The notes under the pieces: model-generated
The model's database searches: none
What the model saw: only the letters and a program-made list of their open reading frames with translations
What the model was told of the DNA's origin: nothing
In this document: piece after piece, positions 45,317 to 57,982 of the stretch
Numbering within the stretch: position 1 is the first letter of the stretch
Layout: the number at the start of each line of letters is the position of its first letter
Position numbers and translations under genes: made by a program
Origin: Tridacna crocea
Taxonomy: Eukaryota; Mollusca; Bivalvia; Cardiida; Cardiidae
Direction of reading: 5' to 3'
Assembly: GCA_943736015.1 (NCBI GenBank)
Contig: OX031063.1
Span: 34,068,172-34,132,171 of the forward strand
Length of the DNA stretch: 64,000 nt

Positions 45317-47589
45317 CAAAGGGTCAGACAAAAACAATTTGAATAATCATGTCTCATCCAGAAAGAAATATTTTAAACTTAAACTTTATAACCCTTTTTT
45401 TTGGAATCATTGCAAGAAAAGAAGAAAGTGTTGCTAACCAGCATTTTCTCTTTTTTCCCCCATTTCACAGACAAAATTCATAATTTCAGCTTCACTGGAA
45501 ATTATATTTTAAATTTTGACAAATCTAAAGATTTTAGTGGGTAGAAATGGGTAGAAAGGGAAGACCATAAGAAAAAAAGCTTTGTAAATATCCTGAGAAA
45601 AGAAAACAAAATCCAATTGGTTAATATGAAGAAGGCTACAGATTTGCCAAAAGAGTTAGTAAACGTTTTGGCAGGAATAACCATTGTAAATTCAAAAACA
45701 AGACAAGGAAATGGAATCACTTTTATCACACATGTACTTCACAACATTTTATCAATTTTGTCATACTTAAATTTTATCAATCAATAGAAAAGAGGTTATT
45801 TCATAACCAAACAGGCTAATATCAGATACATCATTGACCTGCTTACCCTTGAGCTGTGCACATGTTCCACAGTAGCAATTCAAGCGTCACTAAATAAATT
45901 TTAGGTGCAGTTACATGTATTACTTTTGGTAGCATTTTATTGAAAAATGTAGCTCAATCCTAAAGAACAGAAGTTTTGACAAAATACCTGTTGTCATAAG
46001 GTAACCTCACTCAAAACCAAGGTAAGAGTGAATTCGCTACTGCCATGCCTGTAACATCGAGATCAATTCGGCTAGACTCACACAATCAACTTAGAAAAAA
46101 AATAAATTCAGCAAAGTAAACCACTGTGTGAAAACCGTGTACTGCTTTTCTCGATTCATTTTCAGCAACCTAAAGAATGTATGATAATTTGTGGTCCAGC
46201 ACTATTTGCATGTGTTCAATACGCAACATTCACTGGTCTTGGTTCTGTTTCTCTGTAAGATGGTTCATCTCAGCTTTACCATTGGCTCTAGTACTATACT
46301 GTACCTAAAAATAGACAAAAAGTAGGGGTAAGGAACTACAACCACATCCCCAAGTAGGCCGAAGTAATCGTTCAATTCAGCTTATTGCTCTCACTGAATG
46401 GCTACTTTTGAAAACTGTACGATTGTTTTCACTAAACCTTTCTCAGTAAGCTGACACTATGTTGTATTCTGTATCGTACATATTCAAACACTGACCCAGA
46501 CAAGACTGTTCACATAGCACAGTGTGGCCAGTATTTAAGGAAGAGTATACATGTTGTACACATTAATGGTCATTTCCTTGAATTGCTAATTTTGGTGTCA
46601 GCTTTGTAATGACCATTTTCACTATCTTTTTGAGATCATAATCAGATGTTTTCAAACAGACTCTGGCCATCACACAGTCTTTTATAAGAACTCACCACCA
46701 TACAGTTATGCGATCAGATGTTTTCAAACACACTCTGGCAACACAGACTTCGTTTATAAACACTCACCACCATACAGTTATGGCAATGTATTATAGAGTC
46801 TAGAAGGTATAGTTCATTACCCATACTAAATGCTGACACAATATTTAATATATTTTAACAGTCCAGACATCAGACAAGACTGTCCACCTAGCACGGTGTG
46901 GCCAAGAAAAGGTAAGAGCAGTTTTTCTAGGCATGCCAACGGCCATTTTCTTACCTGCTCAATACAATATGGGTGTCAGCATGTAAATGGCCATCTAACT
47001 GTAACTGTGGGGTCACAATTTCAATGTTTTCCAACATGCCTTGGCCTAACAGTCTTATGTAGATCAAGAAGACAGGGATGCTTTTTTTTTTTTGTAAAGA
47101 AAGTGTAATTTGTTGGGGGTGAGGTTTTGAAACAGACTGGGCCCCTGAGATCTTATACCCATATAAGATCTCTGGAGCTGGATTGCAAACACACTCCACG
47201 GCTGTACTATCTTAACCTGCAAATACATTGCATCAGAAAAGGCATAAGGCCCTATATCCTCTCTGAACATTGGCCATATCGGGTACATTTTTGCAGACCG
47301 GTACCTAGGTTATCAATGTGGTGATAGCACTGCACACAAAACCTCTGCAAAAGTTTGAAATAAACATGAAAAAACAAACAAATATACATAAAAACAAGCA
47401 GACAAACAACAAACAAATGACAAAAAAAGAAAATAATTTGGATTTTGAAAATTAATGCCAAGATTTACAGGTTCAAGTATTTGTTATTTCATTCACTCTG
47501 ATATAATCAAATATGTAAGCGACCACAATCCTGATTTTGTATGAAAAGAAGTACAAAATATTCATACTGTAGGCTTGAATTATAATTTT

Positions 47590-48147
47590 AAGCTTCACAG
47601 GGTATTACAGCTGCCCAAATTACCTCAAATTTTGAAAGAGAAAAAATTTAATGAAGTAAGTTGATATTTTGCTGATAACCAGCATTTTCTCTTTTTGCAC
47701 ACAATGTTTTCTATCCTTCTAACAACAGATTTCAATTTTTCAAACACATTTTTAATTTGTCATCTGCATATGCTTTCAATTTGGACCGATCAAAATTTTG
47801 TGATATGGTAAAGCTTTAAAAGTTGTAAGTTTCACAGGACACAAAAGCTGACCTAAACTACCTCAATTTTGAAGGAGAAAAATTTAATGAAGTAAGTTAA
47901 TATTTTGCTGGTAACCAGCATTTTCTCATTTTCCAACAATGTTTTCTATTCTTCTAACAACAAATTTCAATTTTGCAAACATATTTTGTCATCTGCAAAT
48001 GCTTTGAACTTGAACTTGAATTTGAAGAATTTCGTGATTTGGTAAAGAGTTAAAGCTTAAAGCTTCACAAAACATTACAGCTGCCCTAAACTACCTCCAA
48101 TTTGGAAAGAAAAAAAAAAAAAATTAACGACATAAATTAATATTTTT
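47590..48147. repeat. three short tandem units containing MITE right halves
   Basis: Units near 47595, 47825 and 48060 each run from AGCTTCACAGG-like sequence through ATTTAATGAAGTAAGTT and a core remnant (TAACCAGCATTTTCTC) to GGTAAAGAGTTAA-like ends; about 235 bp apart. Confidence 0.7.
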
Positions 48148-48310
48148 CTAGTAACCTACATTTTCTCTTTTTCCCCACAATGTTTTTCACAGGCCTTTTC
48201 CTTAAGGTTATTGGCATTCTGGATTGTGTGGTAAAGGGTTAAAGACAGTATTGCTTGAGATCTGAATTTAACGTAGGCTAGTTGTCTAACTTTATGTGAT
48301 GGAACATAAA

Positions 48311-48538
48311 TTATCCCATTACCACACAATCCCTACTTTTGACGCCCCTGAGGAAAAACCTTTTGAAAACACTGTGGGAAAAGGAGAAAATGCTGGTAAC
48401 CAGCATTTTCTCCTTTTCCCACAGGGTTTTCTACCCTTCCCAGCACAAATTTCAATTTTTCAGTCACTTTTATTTTGTCGTCTGCAAATGCTTTCAATGT
48501 GGACCAGTCTAAAATTTTCTCTTGTGGTAATGGGTTAA
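48311..48538 (-). mobile_element. TTAA MITE inserted in unit 1 of the 1.7-kb array
   Basis: TTATCCCATTACCACACAAT to GGTAATGGGTTAA. Units 2-4 lack it at the same position (50232, 51938, 53648), giving an empty-site comparison. Confidence 0.93.
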
Positions 48539-48991
48539 ACATGTAGTTAGTTTAAAGTCAGAATTGCTTAAGACCTAAATTTAGTGTAGACTTGTATTAT
48601 AAAATTACCTAAAAACATTTATGTAACATGACAATGGTATTATTTGCGACCTGAATTTAATGTTGGATAATTTCATAAGTTTACCTGAAGAGACTTGCAT
48701 AAATAATTTCAGGATGGTACTGCTTTTGACCTGAATTTAATGAAGGCTAGTTTTTCTAAGTTCACCTGGAGGAAATTATTATATGCATTTGACCTAAGTG
48801 CTTACAAATGGTTAAAAAAACTATTGCCAGGTATTTGAAAGACAGATTTTTAAGAATTAATACCTGAATGCATTGTAGGTAACTTTTCAAGCTGATCAAA
48901 CTTGTCAAATTATGTTTAATACATTGATGTGCATGTGACCCAATTGCTTACAAATAATTGAGAAATAGGTATTGCCAGCAACCTGATGGTT

Positions 48992-49079
48992 GAAACTTCC
49001 ATTTGTGCTATATAACCCCTGTCCCTGGCCACATTCTATATACATATATATAATATATAAATAAATAATGGAAGTTTCT
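48992..49079. repeat. 88-bp inverted-repeat element inside each 1.7-kb unit (first instance)
   Basis: Ends GAAACTTCCATTTG and ATAATGGAAGTTTC are inverted copies, enclosing GGCCACATT and a TATA-rich run. A second diverged copy follows in the same unit at 49704-49792; the pattern repeats in units 2 and 3. Confidence 0.75.
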
Positions 49080-52000
49080 ACTATCAGTCTACTGAACCTC
49101 ACCTCCCAGCAGAAATATGATGTTGATTTAATGATTTTAAGTAAACTTATAACCCTATACTTTGACTCATATTCTAAGTTAATAGGTTACATATTTATAT
49201 GTGACAGATTTTTGAGAAGGCATTGTAAATAAGTTTTTAAGTTGACCACACTGGCTTTGATACATGTTTGACCCAACAATGCAGATATGATGATGCAGTT
49301 TACCAATAAGTTTGCCAGCAACCTGAATTTCATGCAAGTTAAAAGTTGACTGAACTTGTCACAACACTATCATATATTTGGGCAAACACTTCATGTCATG
49401 CATGACTGTATACATGGTGGTACGACCAAGAATTTTATGTAAGTTTCACAAGCTAAAGAAATTCTAACTTGATATTTATTGTAGATTTGACCTCTTTGCA
49501 ATTAGTTCTAACAAGAAATATCTTCAAAAAAGATTGAATGCATAAATTTGCCTGCAAATAGGCAGGGGCCTTAGTATAAACATGTATACATTTTTTACCA
49601 ATCACAAATTTCTGTTTATTCATTTTTCATCAATGCCAAAACCTAGGTCAAAAGCAAGCACATTCAGCTATGCCAAAAACAGTTTTGCCAGCAACCTGGT
49701 AGTTGAAACTTCCATTTGTGCTATATAACCCCTGTCCCTGGCCACATTGCATATTTTTGATATATAAGTGAATAATGGAAATTCCTACTGTCAGTCTACT
49801 GAACCTCACATGATAAGTAAAATGCCAAGTAATTTGAATTTCTTATGAGGTGATCAGAAAAAAGTTATGGTAATGGTTGATTTGAAAATAAAAGGCTCTT
49901 TTGAGACGAAAAAGAAAATCAAACATTCCTATTAATTATTGATTAGAAGAGCTATAATGCAAAAAAAGATTTCATTTTCTCATTTTACCCTAATTACACT
50001 TTGTACATTCAGATTTGGTATTCAAGTTTTCAAACTATTGAACCAGTACTGCCAAATGAAGCAATATATTTCTAGTAACCTACAATTTCTCTTTTTCCCC
50101 ACAATGTTTTTTACAGGCTTTTTCCTTAAGGTTACTGGCATTCTGGATTGTGTGGTAAAGGGTTAAAGACAGTATTGCTTGAGACCTGAATTTAACGTAG
50201 GCTAGTTGTCTAACTTTATGTGATGGAACATACATTATAGTTAGTTTAAAGCCAGAATTGCTTAAGACCTAAATTTAGTATAGACTTGTATTATGAAATT
50301 ACCTTAAAACATTTATGTAACATGACAATGGTATTATTTGCGACCTGAATTTAATGTTGGATAATTTCATAAGTTTACCTGAAGAGACTTGCATAAATAA
50401 TTTCAGGATGGTACTGCTTTTGACCTGAATTTAATGAAGGCTAGTTTTTCTAAGTTCACCTGGAGGAAATTATGATATGCATTTGACCTAAGTGCTTACA
50501 GATGGTTGAAAAACCTATAGCCAGGTATTTGAAAGACAGATTTTTAAGAATTAATACCTGAATGCATTGTAGGTAACTTTTCAAGCTGACCAAACTTGTC
50601 AAATTATGTTTAATACACTGATGTGCATGTGACCCAATTGCTTTCAAATAATTGAGAAATAGGTATTGCCAGCAACCTGATGGTTGAAACTTCCATTTGT
50701 GCTATATAACCCCTGTCCCTGGCCACATTGTATATACATATATATAATATATAAATAAATAATGGAAGTTTCTACTATCAGTCTACTGAACCTCACCTCC
50801 CAGCAGAAATATGTTGGTTTAATGTTTTTAAGTAAACTTTTACCCCTTTACTTTGACTCATATTCTAAGTTAATAGGTTACATATTTATATGTGGCAGAT
50901 TTTTGAGAAGGCATTGTAAGTAAGTTTTTAAGTTGACCACACTGGCTTTGATACATGTTTGACCCAACAGTGCAGATATGATGATGCAGTTTACCAATAA
51001 GTTTGCCAGGAACCTGAATTTCATGCAAGTTAAAAGTTGACTGAACTTTTCACAACACTATCATATATTTGGGCAAACACTTCATGTAATGCATGTATAC
51101 ATGCAGCTATATGGTGGTACGATCAAAAATTTTATGCAAGTTTCACAATCTAAAGAAATTCTAACTTGATATCTATTGTTGATTTGACCTCTTTGCAATT
51201 AGTTCTAACAAGAAATATCTTCAAAAAAAGATTGAATGCATAAATTTGCCTGCAAATAAGCAGGGGCCTTAGTATAAACATGTATACATTTTTTACCAAT
51301 CACAAATTTCTGTTTATTCATTTTTCATCAATGCCAAAACCTAGGTTAAAAGCAAGCACATTTAGCTATGCCAAAAAACAGTTTTGCCAGCAACCTGGTA
51401 GTTGAAACTTCCATTTGTGCTATATAACCCCTGTCCCTGGCCACACTGCATATTTTTAAAATATAAATGAATAATGGAAGTTCCTACTGTCAGTCTACTG
51501 AACCTCACATGATAAGTAAAATGCCAAGTAATTTGAATTTCTTATGTGTAGATTAGAAAAAAGTTATGGTAATGGTTATTTTGGAAATAAAAGGCTCTTT
51601 TGAGACGAAAAAAATCAAATATTCCTATTAGTTATTTATTAAAAGAGCTATAATGCTAAAAAAAGGATTTCGTTTTCTCATTTTACCCTAATTACACTTT
51701 GTACATTCAGAGTTGGTATTCAAGTTTTCAAACTATTAAACCAGTACTGCCAAATGAAGCAATATTTTTCCAGTAACCTACATTTTCTCTTTTTCCCCAC
51801 AATGTTTTTGACAGACTTTTTCCTTAAGGTACGTTACTGGCATTCTGGATTGTGTGGTAAAGGGTTAAAGACAGTATTGCTTGAGACCTGAATTTAACGT
51901 AGGCTAGTTGTCTAACTTTATGTGACAGAACATACATTATAGTTAGCTTAAAGACAGAATTGCTTAAGACCTAAATTTAGTGTAGACTTGTATAATAAAA

Positions 52001-54998
52001 TTACCTAAAAACATTTATGTAACATGACAATGGTATTATTTGCGACCTGAATTTAATGTTGGATAATTTCATAAGTTTACCTGAAGAGACTTGCATAAAT
52101 AATTTCAGGATGGTACTGCTTTTGACCTGAATTTAATGAAGGCTAGTTTTTCTAAGTTCATCTGGAGGAAATTATGATATGCATTTGACCTAAGTGCTTA
52201 CAAATGGTTGAAAAACCTATAGCCAGGTATTTGAAAGACAGATTTTTAAGAATTAATACCTGAATACATTGTAGGTAACTTTTCAAGCTGACCAAACTTG
52301 TCAAATTATGTTTAATACACTGATGTGCATGTGACCCAATTGCTTACAAATAATTGAGAAATAGGTATTGCCAGCAACCTGATGGTTGAAACTTCCATTT
52401 GTGCTATATAACCCCTGTCCCTGGCCACATTGTATATACATATATATAATATATAAATAAATAATGGAAGTTTCTACTATCAGTCTACTGAACCTCACCT
52501 CCCAGCAGAAATATGATGTTGGTTTAATGTGTTTAAGTAAACTTTTACCCCTATACTTTGACTCATATTCTAAGTTAATAGGTTACATATTTATATGTGA
52601 CAGATTTTTGAGAAGGCATTGTAAGTAAGTTTTTAAGTTGACCACACTGGCTTTGATAAATGTTTGACCCAACAGTGCAGATATGATGATGCAGTTTACC
52701 AATAAGTTTGCCAGGAACCTGAATTTCATGCAAGTTAAAAGTTGACTGAACTTTTCACAACACTATCATATATTTGGGCAAACACTTCATGTAATGCATG
52801 TATACATGCAGCTATATGGTGGTACGATCAAAAATTTTATGCAAGTTTCACAATCTAAAGAAATTCTAACTTGATATCTATTGTTGATTTGACCTCTTTG
52901 CAATTAGTTCTAACAAGAAATATCTTCAAAAAAGATTGAATGCATAAATTTGCCTGCAAATAAGCAGGGGCCTTAGTATAAACATGTATACATTTTTTAC
53001 CAATCACAAATTTCTGTTTATTCATTTTTCATCAATGCCAAAACCTAGGTTAAAGCAAGCACATTTAGCTATGCCAAAAAACAGTTTTGCCAGCAACCTG
53101 GTAGTTGAAACTTCCATTTGTGCTATATAACCCCTGTCCCTGGCCACACTGCATATTTTTAATATACAGTATAAATGAATAATGGAAGTTCCTACTGTCA
53201 GTCTACTGAACCTCACATGATAAGTAAAATGCCAAGTAATTTGAATTTCTTATGTGTAGATTAGAAAAAAGTTATGGTAATGGTTATTTTGGAAATAAAA
53301 GGCTCTTTTGAGACGAAAAAAAAATCAAATATTCCTATTAGTTATTTATTAAAAGAGCTAAAATGCAAAAAAAAAGATTTCATTTTCTCATTTTACCCTT
53401 ATTACACTTTGTACATTCAGAGTTGGTATTCAAGTTTTCAAACTATTAAACCAGTACTGCCAAATGAAGCAATATTTTTCCAGTAACCTACATTTTCTCT
53501 TTTTCCCCACAATGTTTTTGACAGACTTTTTCCTTAAGGTACCTTACAAGCATTCTGGATAGTGTGGTAAAGGGTTAAAGACAGTATTGCTTGAGACCTG
53601 AATTTAACGTAGGCTAGTTGTCTAACTTTATGTGACGGAACATACATTATAGTTAGCTTAAAGACAGAATTGCTTAAGACCTAAATTTAGTGTAGACTTG
53701 TATAATAAAATTACCTAAAAACATTTATGTAACATGACAATGGTATTATTTGCAACCTGAATTTAATGTTGGATAATTTCATAAGTTTACCTGAAGAGAC
53801 TTGCATAAATACTTTCAGGATGGTACTGCTTTTGACCTGAATTTAATGAAGGCTAGTTTTTCTAAGTTCACCTGGAGAAAATTATGATATTCATTTGACC
53901 TAAGTGCTTACAAATGGTTCAAAAAACTATTGCCAGGTATTTGAAAGACAGATTTTTAAGAATTAATACCTGAATGCATTGTAGGTAACTTTTCAAGCTG
54001 ACCAAACTTGTCAAATTATGTTTAATACACTGATGCGCATGTGACCCAATTGCTTACAAATAATTGAGAAATAGGTATTGCCAGCAACCTGATGGTTGAA
54101 ACTTCCATTTGTGCTATATAACCCTTGTCCCTGGCCACATTGTATATACATATATATAATATATAAATAAATAATGGAAGTTTCTACTATCAGACTACTG
54201 AACCTCACCTCCCAGCAGAAATATGATGTTGGTTCAATGTTTTTAAGTAAACTTTTACCCCTATACTTTGACTCATATTCTAAGTTAATAGGTTACATAT
54301 CTATAATTATGTGACAGATTTTTGAGAAGGCATTGTAAGTAAGTTTTTAAGTTGACCACACTGGCTTTGATACATGTTTGACCCAACAATGCAGATATGA
54401 TGATGCAGTTTACCATTAAGTTTGCCAGGAACCTGAATTTCATGCAAGTTAAAAGTTGACTGAACTTGTCACAACACTCATATATTTGGGCAAACACTTC
54501 ATGTAATGCATGACTGTATACATGCAGCTATATGGTGGTACAACCAAGAATTTTATGTAAGTTTCACAAGCTAAAGAAATTCTAACTTGATAAGTAAGTA
54601 AAATGCCAAGTAATTTGAATTTCTTATGAGTTGATTAGAAAAAAGTTATGGTAATGGTTGTTTTGAAAATAAAAGTCTCTTTTGAGACGAAAAAAAAAAG
54701 CAAATATTCCTTTTAATTATTTATTAGAAGAGCTATAAAGCAATAAAAGATTTCTTTTTCTCATTTTACCCTAATTACACTTTGTACATTCCGAGTTGGT
54801 ATTCAAGTTTTCAAACTATTAAACCAGTACTGCCAAATGAAGCACATTGCAGACAAGGATTTTATGCACAAAAAGATGAAACAAAAAATACTCTTCAACC
54901 CAACTTGGCTGTATGAGAAAAATCTGGGCCAAAGCAATACGAATTTAGAAAAACTAATTTAGAAAACAGCTAGAAACTGATTGATAACTTCGACCTAC

Positions 54999-55048
54999 CT
55001 CCAGTCTGTTTTCATGCTTAAGTTTCCTAAGGCAAGCTCATACCTCTC
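54999..55048 (-). CDS. orphan exon candidate, unidentified
   Basis: On the minus strand a 50-base segment lies between acceptor CTCTTTCAG and donor GTAGGT and is open in one frame only, reading ERYELALGNLSMKTDW in phase 0-2. I do not recognise the protein. Splice-bounded candidates at 56483-56514 (EVYKITLYQH) and 56395-56417 would chain to it in frame, but the 65-base intron and 23-base exon that this needs are unlike the confirmed genes here. Confidence 0.25.
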
Positions 55049-55469
55049 CTGAAAGAGATTTAAAGGAAAATTATTGTTTTGAAATGATATCATTCATTGA
55101 AAAAAGGGTTTTTTTTTAAAGAAACATACATTAAGCCCCCATCTTCCATGACACAAAATTTAATAAAACTCACCTCCATCAAAAAAGAAAAACTAGCATC
55201 AGTTTTTGCCAAGTGGGACAGACCAACAGCATCAAAATGTGATTGTATAAAGATGAGATACCATCACTTTTGGTTTATATTGGTCCATATATTGGTCCAC
55301 ATCAAATATTGTGCACCTTTTAAGCCCCCTTTTTCCATGACATGGCATTTCATGAAATAAAGACAAATGATGATTGTCCAATGCTTACGATAAACAAAGT
55401 AAATAATGAAAGACAGACAGATGGAAAACCTAAAAACTATTTCCCCTTGCCTTGGAAGGCGATGAAAAA

Positions 55470-55553
55470 CTATACTTCTAAATTGTTGTCTGCAGTTGCT
55501 ATCAATTTGGACAAGGCTAAAAATTAATGTTGTCTTCTGGTAAAGAGATAAAA
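55470..55553 (-). repeat. TTAA MITE right-half fragment
   Basis: TTGTTGTCTGCAGTTGCTAT and TGGTAAAGAGATAA. Confidence 0.5.
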
Positions 55554-55555
55554 GA

Positions 55556-55774
55556 CTTTCTCTTTACCAAACAACAAAATTTTGGATTGGTCCAAATTTA
55601 AACTATTTGCAGACGACAGAATAAATGTGACTCAAAAACTAAAGTTTCAATTTGGGAGTGTAGAAAACATTGTGAGAAAAGGAGAAAATGCTGGTAACCA
55701 GCATTTTCTCCTTTTCCCTCAATGTTTTCAAAAGCTCTCTCCCTCAGGGTTGTTATTTTATGTTAAAGAGTTAA
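55556..55774 (+). repeat. TTAA MITE, intergenic
   Basis: CTTTCTCTTTACCAAACAAC to TTAAAGAGTTAA; core GCTGGTAACCAGC. Confidence 0.85.
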
Positions 55775-55830
55775 AGTAACAAAATATATCTCACCTAGTA
55801 TGATTCATTTGCCAAGAGTACCTACTTCAA

Positions 55831-55940
55831 TTAACTCTTTACAAAATGATAACAATTTAGACTAGTCCAAATTGAAAGCACTTGCAGATGACAAAATAAA
55901 CTTAACTCAAAAATGGAAATTTGTTTCCAGCAGGGTAAAA
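55831..55940 (+). repeat. TTAA MITE left half
   Basis: TTAACTCTTTACAAAATGAT to CAGCAGGGTAAAAAATT; stops where the palindrome should start. Confidence 0.7.
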
Positions 55941-56039
55941 AATTAATTTACAAGCATTGTTGCATACATGCAATGTCAAAAGTTTGCTACTAGTCATAGG
56001 AGCATAGATTCTCCACAATTATGGTATTAAATAACATTC

Positions 56040-56260
56040 GAAACTCTCTAAACCACACAAGAAAACTTTAGACTGGTCCAAATTTGCAGACAACAAAATA
56101 AATGTGACTCAAAAACTGAAATTTGGCATTGGAAGGGTGGAAAACATTGTGGGAAAAGGAGAAAATGCTGGTTACCAGCATTTTCTCCTTTTTCCATAAT
56201 GTTTTCAAAACCTTTTTTTTTTCAGGGTCATCAAAATTCCGAATTGTGAGGTAAAGAGTT
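56040..56260 (+). repeat. TTAA MITE, intergenic
   Basis: AACTCTCTAAACCACACAAG to GAGGTAAAGAGTT; GCATTTGCAGACG is shortened; core intact. Confidence 0.85.
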
Positions 56261-56611
56261 GGGGGTTGAACTAAATGCTGCTTTTAGTTTCAGGCCACAT
56301 CATAAGCCACATCTAGTCCAGACCATGTTAAACAGCGACCACATTCGGACAAATCTGGTGGGGTCTGGACTCAAAGAGTTCTCACCCACCTCACCTCCAG
56401 ATCTGTGTGTGCTCTACCTATCTGTAAAAAGAGCTAGTACTATTGACAAGTTATAATCTTGTTAGTTAAGTGTTCAACTTACCATGTTGATACAGAGTTA
56501 TCTTGTAGACTTCCCTAAGAAAAAAGTGTTTATCATGCTGTCTAAGCAGTCCCACTTCAAAGCCATGATACCTTAAATTAGAAATAATAAAAGACTGTGA
56601 ACACCTTTGTT

Positions 56612-56840
56612 TTAACTCATTACCACACGAGAAAATTTTGGACTGGTCCAAATTGAAAGCATTTGCAGACAACAAAATAAAGGTGACTGAAAAATAGATA
56701 TTTTTTCTGGAAAGGGTAGAAAACACTGTGGAAAAAGGAGAAAATGCTGGTTACCAGCATTTTCTCCTTTTTCAACAGTGTTTTCATAAGGCTTCTTTCT
56801 CAGGGGCGTCAAAAGTAGGGATTGAGTGGTAATGGGTTAA
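56612..56840 (+). repeat. TTAA MITE, intergenic
   Basis: TTAACTCATTACCACACGAG to GTGGTAATGGGTTAA; core nearly perfect. Confidence 0.92.
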
Positions 56841-57917
56841 TGGGCTGGGGTTTAGGGAAAAGTTTCTTTTGTTAAAGTTTCCATCTAACATAATACCCTT
56901 ACCTCTTCATCAAACAACACACTTTGGACAGGTCAAAATTGAAAGCATGACTCAAAACCTGAAATTGTCAAGAAAGAGTGAAAAATTTTTTATCTCTTTC
57001 CCACAATGTTTTCTTCTCAGGAATTTTAAAAGTTGAGTTGTGGTAAAGGATAGTATATTCGATGTATTTTACAAACTGTATGTTTTAATAGCTAGTTGTA
57101 AACACAAGTATGATTTTGCACAGACGGTATTTCTGAACTCTTTGCCAAGCCTTCATATCCCAATTGGTACAACTCGACAACAGGTCCCTGGTTCAAATCC
57201 CAAGCTTGGCTAATTTCTTTTCCTTGAATTGATCAAAGTCACTGCAATAGGATTAACTCCTTTCTAAAGCCTAGCTCCTTAAAGAGACAACTTGAGATTG
57301 TGTGGTAAAGGGCTAAAGTACTTGAAAGGTATAGAAAAAGCATAACTTTTGGATCAATTTTTGAAATGGTATTCTTTATCATTTCTCTCTCCCCAAATGC
57401 CTACAGTTAGAAGTACAAATCAAGTTTGAATGGCAATGATAGCTTCTGATCCTTTCTGCAGTATTGTGACCTGAGGGACAGGGGGTATCAGAAACACACA
57501 TTACCATTCAAAAATGCCAAACGAAGTAAAAAAAAGTGCTACATGGAAGTAGCTAGATTATGCAAATAAAATAAAAAAAAAAAAAGATAATTTGCATACA
57601 CAAAAATTGATAATTATGGTTTACTCAATAAAACTCAAAATTCCTTGCAAAAATATAAATCTGCAGAAAACTTTCCAAAATGGCACAATTTTGGAAACTG
57701 AAAGCATTTACAAAAAAAACATGGCTTACATGATGGTAACTGTCTACCACAGGGTAGAAAGAATGTTGTAGCAAAAGGAGAAAATACTGGTCAACAGACA
57801 GACGATCAAGCTTTAACACTTAAAGTGCTGAATTAATATAATGGACTGCTTCAATTTTGAAAAGAATCCACTGTACCGAATTTTCTTTCTTGTTTTGGCA
57901 AGAATATGTAAGAAAAC

Positions 57918-57982
57918 AGTGGACAGTGTAGATCCAAGATCAGACTGCAAGTTCTGTGCAGTCTGATCTTGATCTACACTGT
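57918..57982. repeat. CAGACTGCAC palindrome element (near-perfect)
   Basis: GGACAGTGTAGATCCAAGAT and ATCTTGATCTACACTGTTC form about 26 paired bases around AAGTTCTGTG. Sits inside unit 1 of the 2.1-kb array only. Confidence 0.8.

Larger units (their letters stand above)
41733..48147. other. 3' flank of Ly6-like gene and repeat-rich intergenic DNA
   Basis: No coding exon recognised. It holds a local duplication (43660-44060 and 44495-44880), a nested MITE pair (44938-45316), decayed repeats near 46450-47060 and three short tandem MITE-derived units at 47590-48147. Plus-strand donors at 46022 and 46912 look usable, but the sequence before them has stops in all or most frames. Confidence 0.5.
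48148..54843 (+). repeat. tandem array of about 1.7-kb units, four copies
   Basis: Anchor CTAGTAACCTACA/CCAGTAACCTACA recurs at 48148, 50072, 51770 and 53480, so periods are 1924, 1698 and 1710; the first exceeds the others by the 228-bp MITE. Unit 4 has an internal deletion of about 330 bp near 54595. Units 2 and 3 look more than 95 percent alike by eye. No conserved open frame; the 65-codon frames are AT-rich and lie over a TATA-rich inverted repeat. Confidence 0.92.

Noticed and set aside
45850-45895. Splice-bounded minus-strand segment reading TLELLLWNMCTAQ
   Set aside because: Plausible acceptor and donor, but its phase fits none of the other candidates and it stands alone.
46859-46911. 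Splice-bounded plus-strand segment before GTAAGAGC
   Set aside because: It belongs to a local decayed repeat (a relative at about 46495-46550) and no partner exon was found.
48905-49102. 65-codon frame repeated in the 1.7-kb units (SIIYLYIIYMYI type)
   Set aside because: It translates a TATA-rich inverted repeat; copies vary in length and no splice or start context is conserved.
57150-57215. tRNA-like sequence with GCCAAGC/GCTTGGC ends and GGTTCAAATCC
   Set aside because: The acceptor ends pair and a B box is present, but the T-arm has only two pairs and no anticodon arm forms; copies in the other array units are more decayed. At most an old tRNA-derived fragment.
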